A DNA stretch of 64,000 nt, from the NCBI GenBank assembly GCA_041906465.1, contig JAYRJE010000012.1, positions 124,001 through 188,000 of the forward strand, written 5' to 3'. The position numbers and the translations under genes are program-made. Every line of letters begins with the position of its first letter. Position 1 is the stretch's first letter. Below the pieces are notes generated by a model that made no database searches, was not told where the DNA came from, and saw nothing but the letters and a program-made list of their open reading frames with translations. Shown in pieces: positions 60,155-64,000 of this stretch. The DNA comes from Didemnitutus sp041906465 (GTDB lineage: Bacteria > Verrucomicrobiota > Verrucomicrobiia > Opitutales > Opitutaceae).

Positions 60155-61495
60155 ATGAAGCGCCCGAAGAACCCGAAATTTCCACGAGGCGAACCTCGCT
60201 GGAGGTGGCACCCGAACTGCGGCCCCGACGGAAAAATTTGCTCCTTCAGTTGCCGCGTCGAGTGGCTCGAGAACGGCGCGAGACAACGCAAGAACGTGCC
60301 GACCGCCGACGAAGCCGACGAGTTGATCGCGGCGATTAAGAAACGCACCGTGCAGGCCGACGTCGGGCTCACCACTCAAGTCACGCAACTCACCAAAGCG
60401 CAGATCGAGTTCGCCGAACTGGCGTTCACCCGCCTCCGCGACGCCGGTTACTACGTCCCGGAAGAAATTGAGTCGGCGAGTTCGATTTTGAAGGCGGTGC
60501 AGTGGTTCGCCGACAACTACAACCCCGACCAAGCGATTCCGCCGACTGTGTCCGAGGCGGTCAGCCGGTTTCTCGCCACGCGCGTGAACAAATCACCGCG
60601 CACATACAAGTCCCACAAAACCTACTTGGAGGAGTTTGCGACGAACTACGGCTCTCAATCCATCGCGGCGATTACCCCGGCGAAGGTGGACGAACATATT
60701 CGTGCGTGCCCATTCGGAAATGTCGCCAAGCTTCATCGCTGGGACTCGCTCCATGCCCTCTTCGAGTTCGCCCGCGGAAAGAAAAATGTCTCCGGCACTT
60801 GGATCGGAGTGAATCCAGTGAAAGCGGTCTCTGAACCCGAATACTCCCCTTCGCGTCCAAAAATCTATACGATCAAAGAATGCGAACAGCTCATCAAAGG
60901 CGCCGTGCTGAACTGCTACGCACCGAACATCGTCGTGCGGCTTTTCGGGATGGTGCGCGCCGACGAAATGAAGGCAATGGTGCGCAAGGGCAAATCGATC
61001 TGGACATACGTCAACCTGAAGACCGGATGGATGCATCTCCCTGCAAACGTAGTGAAGACCAAGGCTGACAAGGAGCGCGGCGGCCGAAATATCCGCATCA
61101 ATCCAACGCTCGATGCTTGGCTCCGCGAATTTCGTCGGCGCGGGTGGGACATTAGCGACAGTCGAACTCTCGACGAACGCGTTCGGAAATTCGCATCCCC
61201 CGGGAAAATGGCAAAACAGGATATTCCACTCGAGGACCGTTACGCCAATCTCGTTCGGCACACGGCGATATCAGCGGCCGCAACGCGCGCGTCCCTCACC
61301 GACTGCGCTATGGAAGCGGGAACCAGCGAGGCGATCATCCGCCGTCACTACCTCGAACGGCTGACCCAAAAAGAAGGGGACCGATTCTACTCTCTCACTC
61401 CTTCCCACTATCGCTTGGATTCACTGTGGTCGCGACGAACCGAACTACGGACTCGTCGTAAGCCTTCCAGCCAAGAAGCAAAGTCATCCGCATAA
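60155..61495 (+). CDS. Tyrosine recombinase (integrase)
   Basis: 446 aa, full length. The N-terminal arm-binding-like part (RGEPRWRWHPNCGPDG) and core-binding domain (TVSEAVSRFLATRVNKSPRT, YKSHKTYLEEFATNYG) precede a catalytic domain with R268 (FGMVRADEMKAM), a lysine near 301-303, R368 (NLVRHTAIS) and H398-Y399 (IIRRHYLE), Y399 being the likely nucleophile. Asparagine N365 stands where the first box-II histidine is usual. Its position 103 nt after a tRNA-Ser 3' fragment shows that it targets that gene. It is the only apparently intact integrase in the window. Confidence 0.9.
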   Translation: MKRPKNPKFPRGEPRWRWHPNCGPDGKICSFSCRVEWLENGARQRKNVPTADEADELIAAIKKRTVQADVGLTTQVTQLTKAQIEFAELAFTRLRDAGYYVPEEIESASSILKAVQWFADNYNPDQAIPPTVSEAVSRFLATRVNKSPRTYKSHKTYLEEFATNYGSQSIAAITPAKVDEHIRACPFGNVAKLHRWDSLHALFEFARGKKNVSGTWIGVNPVKAVSEPEYSPSRPKIYTIKECEQLIKGAVLNCYAPNIVVRLFGMVRADEMKAMVRKGKSIWTYVNLKTGWMHLPANVVKTKADKERGGRNIRINPTLDAWLREFRRRGWDISDSRTLDERVRKFASPGKMAKQDIPLEDRYANLVRHTAISAAATRASLTDCAMEAGTSEAIIRRHYLERLTQKEGDRFYSLTPSHYRLDSLWSRRTELRTRRKPSSQEAKSSA

Positions 61496-61776
61496 ACTCG
61501 AATCCGCCGTTCGAGGCCCTCATCTTCGACGGACGGCAGGATAAAATGTGGAATAGGGATGCGCACGACGGCCGGATCGCAATACGCGACTGCCCTCTTG
61601 ACTGGCACGCGTAAGACGCGAGCCACATCGCGCAACGTTACAACCACCCGTTCAGCGGTCGCGCTCTCAGGCACACACGCATTCGGCGAGGCAGCAGAAA
61701 CAATCCATCCGTGTCCAAGCGGAAGGTTCAACGAACCTGCCGACGCCTGTAGATGGATTTGTTTCGCGACCGCCAC
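61408..61776 (-). CDS. Excisionase-like small DNA-binding protein
   Basis: 122 aa. VVVTLRDVARVLRVPVKRAV followed by IRVYADDFASWLEG resembles the MerR-like winged helix of excisionases and helix-turn-helix 17 proteins. Its 3' end overlaps the convergent integrase end by 88 nt. Being next to the integrase it may set the direction of recombination. The assignment is by pattern only. Confidence 0.5.
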   Translation of the reverse strand: MAVAKQIHLQASAGSLNLPLGHGWIVSAASPNACVPESATAERVVVTLRDVARVLRVPVKRAVAYCDPAVVRIPIPHFILPSVEDEGLERRIRVYADDFASWLEGLRRVRSSVRRDHSESKR

Positions 61777-61811
61777 TTAAACGTGAGTCGAAATCCTGTC
61801 CGCCTTGGCAA

Positions 61812-62519
61812 TCATGAGGCACCGTGAGTTCGACGCCCGCAAAACCACGACCAAATCCGGCCTAGCCCCAAACGCGGTCGAGCAATAATTTTGAAGTCCG
61901 AACCACGCTCGGATTTGCGTTTCTTTTCCGTTGCGGAAGCATGCGCGACTGATTTCAGGCACCAAACGATTTCTTTTCGCGAGGCACGCGATTCGTCTTT
62001 ATTTTCTAGTGTCGTGCTACCCGCCGCCCCGGCACTCCACCACCCCACAGATTCTGGAGAGCGCACCATCCCTAAAGCGACAAAAGTCGCTGTGGAAAAA
62101 AGCATCGCCACCAAGGAGAACACGACGGCCCACTTCAGCTTCTCGTCCGCCTTTTTGCATGAGGTGATGACCGCTTGCAAATCCTTCCTGAACTCCAGTT
62201 GTTCCGCTGACACTTCCGTTTTGCCGGATGCAATCCCGAAAAAAAATCCCGCAAATTTTTCGACGAGGCGATCATCGCGCTCCGATAATGCGGCAAGCAG
62301 GGTGAGTTGCAGACACTCCGCATCCTCACCCGGCTGCCGCGCAATCAACGGTGAAGATTCTGACGCACAGCAACGCGTAAGCGCCGCTAACAACATTTGG
62401 TCTGCACGCGAGAGTTCGTGTTTCTCGGCTAGCGCATCAACTTCCGAATGCGGCGCCACGAGTTCTTCCAACGTGATTGGTCGGGTCTGATGCTTGGTCA
62501 TATTTGAGATTATGGGCAT
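61812..62519 (-). CDS. Hypothetical protein with one membrane helix
   Basis: About 235 aa from ATG 62519 (ATG 62501 also possible). N-terminal ITLEELVAPHSEVDALAEKH and SRADQMLLAALTRCCASESS, then a membrane helix (WAVVFSLVAMLFSTATFVAL). The C-terminal part is basic. No family recognised. The longer reading up to 62708 is not supported by a better start. Confidence 0.5.
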   Translation of the reverse strand: MPIISNMTKHQTRPITLEELVAPHSEVDALAEKHELSRADQMLLAALTRCCASESSPLIARQPGEDAECLQLTLLAALSERDDRLVEKFAGFFFGIASGKTEVSAEQLEFRKDLQAVITSCKKADEKLKWAVVFSLVAMLFSTATFVALGMVRSPESVGWWSAGAAGSTTLENKDESRASRKEIVWCLKSVAHASATEKKRKSERGSDFKIIARPRLGLGRIWSWFCGRRTHGAS

Positions 62520-62632
62520 TGGCTGTCGGAAACAAAAAGGTCTCTGTCTCCTAATCAGTCCGACTACGTGCCGAAGAATTCTGAGTGCTCTTCTACGGTG
62601 TAGGGGAAACGTGACCGTCACGAAACGTGCTA

Positions 62633-63058
62633 TCACCCCAGTAGCTCCCGAAGCGAAATGGAACCTTCTCCAATCCTTAGGACCGCACCGGAACGAGTGT
62701 CCCAACATAATGTGATTGGTCGATAGCCTCGCGAAGCCTCGAATCTACTGAGTGCCGCCTCCCCGCGCGGCGTTGCCGTTAGGTCTCTGCACAGATCCCC
62801 TAGCCGTGGAAGTATTTCGATTGAGCAGTTCTTTCGGCGTATGGTCTTGGACAGAGCCGCGTCGTATTCGCGCCGGTCGAATACGACGCCAAATTCGTGA
62901 ATTACCAAGACCACCTCCCTTCTGAATTTGAGCCAATCTACGGCGCCGTTCATGCGTTGTTTGAGCAATTCGTCGCCCAGTGCAGTTGTAGCGATACGAA
63001 CTCGGTGGTGTTTTTTGTTGTTACTCACAGTTGGATGGACTCCGGAATTATGGCCCAA
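62633..63058 (-). CDS. Hypothetical protein, 141 aa
   Basis: Minus-strand ORF with plausible coding pattern (VDWLKFRREVVLVIHEFGVV, SIEILPRLGDLCRDLTATPR). No known domain. It lies 114 nt upstream of the membrane protein gene on the same strand. Confidence 0.45.
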   Translation of the reverse strand: MGHNSGVHPTVSNNKKHHRVRIATTALGDELLKQRMNGAVDWLKFRREVVLVIHEFGVVFDRREYDAALSKTIRRKNCSIEILPRLGDLCRDLTATPRGEAALSRFEASRGYRPITLCWDTRSGAVLRIGEGSISLRELLG

Positions 63059-63153
63059 CCAGATAAAATCGCAGACGCATGGGCGCCCCTCTCACGTGCA
63101 TTGAGATCGTCCTGAACAATCCATCCGGATCCCGAACCATCGCATCTTTCGGC

Positions 63154-63567
63154 GGCGGCGCGCCCCAGCAAGCTGGCCAGGTCGCGCTCCGCGCGTCCTG
63201 ATCGAGACTGCGTCTCTCCGCGCAGTTTCGCATCACGCAAAAGCTCGGTCGGCATGAGTCTGGGGGAGAACAACGGCAGAAATGCCGACTGTTGGGCCGC
63301 CATCGTCCACGATCGTCTTCTCAAGGGTTCGTCGCGAGCGCCGCCGCCATCGTCCACGATCGTCTTCTCAAGGGTTCGTCGCGAGCGCCGCCGCCATCGT
63401 CCACGATCGTCTTCTCAAGGGTTCGTCGCGAGCGCCGCCGCGGCCCAGCGAGCTGGGCCAAGACGCGCTGCGCGCGTCTTGTTCGAGACTGCGTCTCTCC
63501 GCGCTATTTCGCGCCACCGAAAAGCTCGGTTCGGCAAGAGTCTGAGAGAACGCAGGGAAAGATGCCA
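63154..63567. repeat. Duplicated 130-bp segment enclosing three 47-bp tandem repeats
   Basis: The stretch at about 63154-63286 recurs imperfectly at 63434-63567 (shared CGAGACTGCGTCTCTCCGCG and AAAAGCTCGGT blocks). Between them a 47-bp unit containing ATCGTCCACGATCGTCTTCT is repeated three times at about 63296-63440. No gene is supported across it. Confidence 0.7.
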
Positions 63568-63601
63568 ATGGTTGACGATCGAAAATGCCCATACTTTCTC
63601 T

Positions 63602-64000
63602 ATGCCAGCCCGCCAATTTTCCTCCAAGTGCGCCACCTCGCGCGCACGCTACTATCTGTCGGAACATGGCATTGAGCCCACAGTAGTAGCGGCCCACGCA
63701 GTTCACGCGAAGTTCGCGCTCAACCACCAGAACCCACCCAATGTGGCTACACTCCGCGCGCTGCTCGCTGGTAACCACCCAGTGCTAGGTTTTGGACTTC
63801 GTCCGAATCGAACCATCGCAGGATGGGAATGGTCCGAAGGTCTACCCAAGACCGTCAGCCTGTGCGCGCTAATCGCACCCTTATTAGTTCGCCGCGCGGT
63901 CAAATATGCAGCTCAAGCAACCGTCGACTTTGTTGCCCGGATCATCTCCCCACACGGTATTCATGGTGGACGCAACGAGACCCTACTCGAACGTGTGTCC
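63602..64000 (+). CDS. Unknown protein, N-terminal part, cut by window edge
   Basis: From ATG 63602 the frame is open for 133 codons to the window end (MPARQFSSKCATSRARYYLS start; AAHAVHAKFALNHQNPPNVA; ALLAGNHPVLGFGLRPNRTI; LSEHGIEPTVV). Codon use is natural. No recognised domain; the early helical region could be DNA-binding. The stop lies beyond the window. Confidence 0.45.
   Translation, partial: MPARQFSSKCATSRARYYLSEHGIEPTVVAAHAVHAKFALNHQNPPNVATLRALLAGNHPVLGFGLRPNRTIAGWEWSEGLPKTVSLCALIAPLLVRRAVKYAAQATVDFVARIISPHGIHGGRNETLLERVS

Larger units (their letters stand above)
60053..64000. mobile_element. Start of a second tandem integrative element
   Basis: Begins right after the second tRNA-Ser fragment, with GGCCAAA-type repeats at 60123-60142 and an intact tyrosine integrase at 60155. 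An excisionase-like gene and unknown genes follow. No third tRNA fragment is seen before 64000, so the element continues beyond the window. Confidence 0.6.

Noticed and set aside
1..64000. CRISPR array, rRNA genes, replication origin
   Set aside because: No regularly spaced repeat array, rRNA segment or DnaA-box cluster was seen; the 47-bp tandem repeats near 63.3 kb have no spacers.

Overview
The window is GC-rich and looks like the chromosome of a verrucomicrobium, most likely Opitutaceae. This is an inference from sulfatases with an anaerobic maturase, SSS transporters, a PEP-CTERM protein and LamG, beta-helix and BNR exported proteins. No rRNA or complete tRNA is present, so the taxonomy is not proven.

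Region 1 (1-23.9 kb) is a metabolic block for an unidentified, probably sulfated, glycan. A LacI-type regulator leads a tightly packed minus-strand run: beta-helix protein, exported HpcH/HpaI-like aldolase, a 975-aa SSS transporter fused in frame to a sulfatase, iron-dependent alcohol dehydrogenase and a DapA-family aldolase cut by the window edge. Divergent from it are an FGE-like/BNR/YwqK-like fusion protein and a secreted sulfatase. An anaerobic sulfatase maturase (anSME), a penicillin-acylase-family hydrolase, a LamG/propeller protein, a TIM-barrel isomerase, a second SSS transporter and a LuxR-type response regulator follow.

Region 2 (24.36-40.46 kb) is an island that splits a chemotaxis receptor (MCP) gene. 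The 5' fragment lies at 24151-24360 and the 3' fragment resumes at 40460. The island carries an IS5-like element flanked by broken genes, a trypsin-like protease, a three-gene cassette with an ArdC-like protein, an HxlR/SDR pair, small regulators, a frameshifted PD-(D/E)XK nuclease, and a compact plus-strand cassette: TIR-TM, nuclease-like 336-aa protein, HNH protein and AbiV-like protein. A truncated tyrosine integrase sits at the right edge. The four-gene cassette is the best candidate for an undescribed defence system.

Region 3 (40.46-43.76 kb) is scarred chromosome: the MCP 3' half, dispersed inverted repeats, and a beta-helix gene and an FGE gene that have both lost their 5' ends at one junction near 42.7 kb.

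Region 4 (43.77-60.0 kb) lies between two 56-bp direct repeats of the 3' half of tRNA-Ser(UGA). It holds a chain of tiny ORFs overlapping by 4 nt and ending in an FRG-domain protein, several small accessory genes, a PEP-CTERM/DUF6232 pair, a Y-family polymerase fragment, and a more AT-rich seven-gene minus-strand operon of exported and membrane proteins (51.26-59.19 kb). Region 5 (60.05 kb to the end) starts with an intact tyrosine integrase directly after the second tRNA fragment, so it is probably a second element in tandem that runs past the window.
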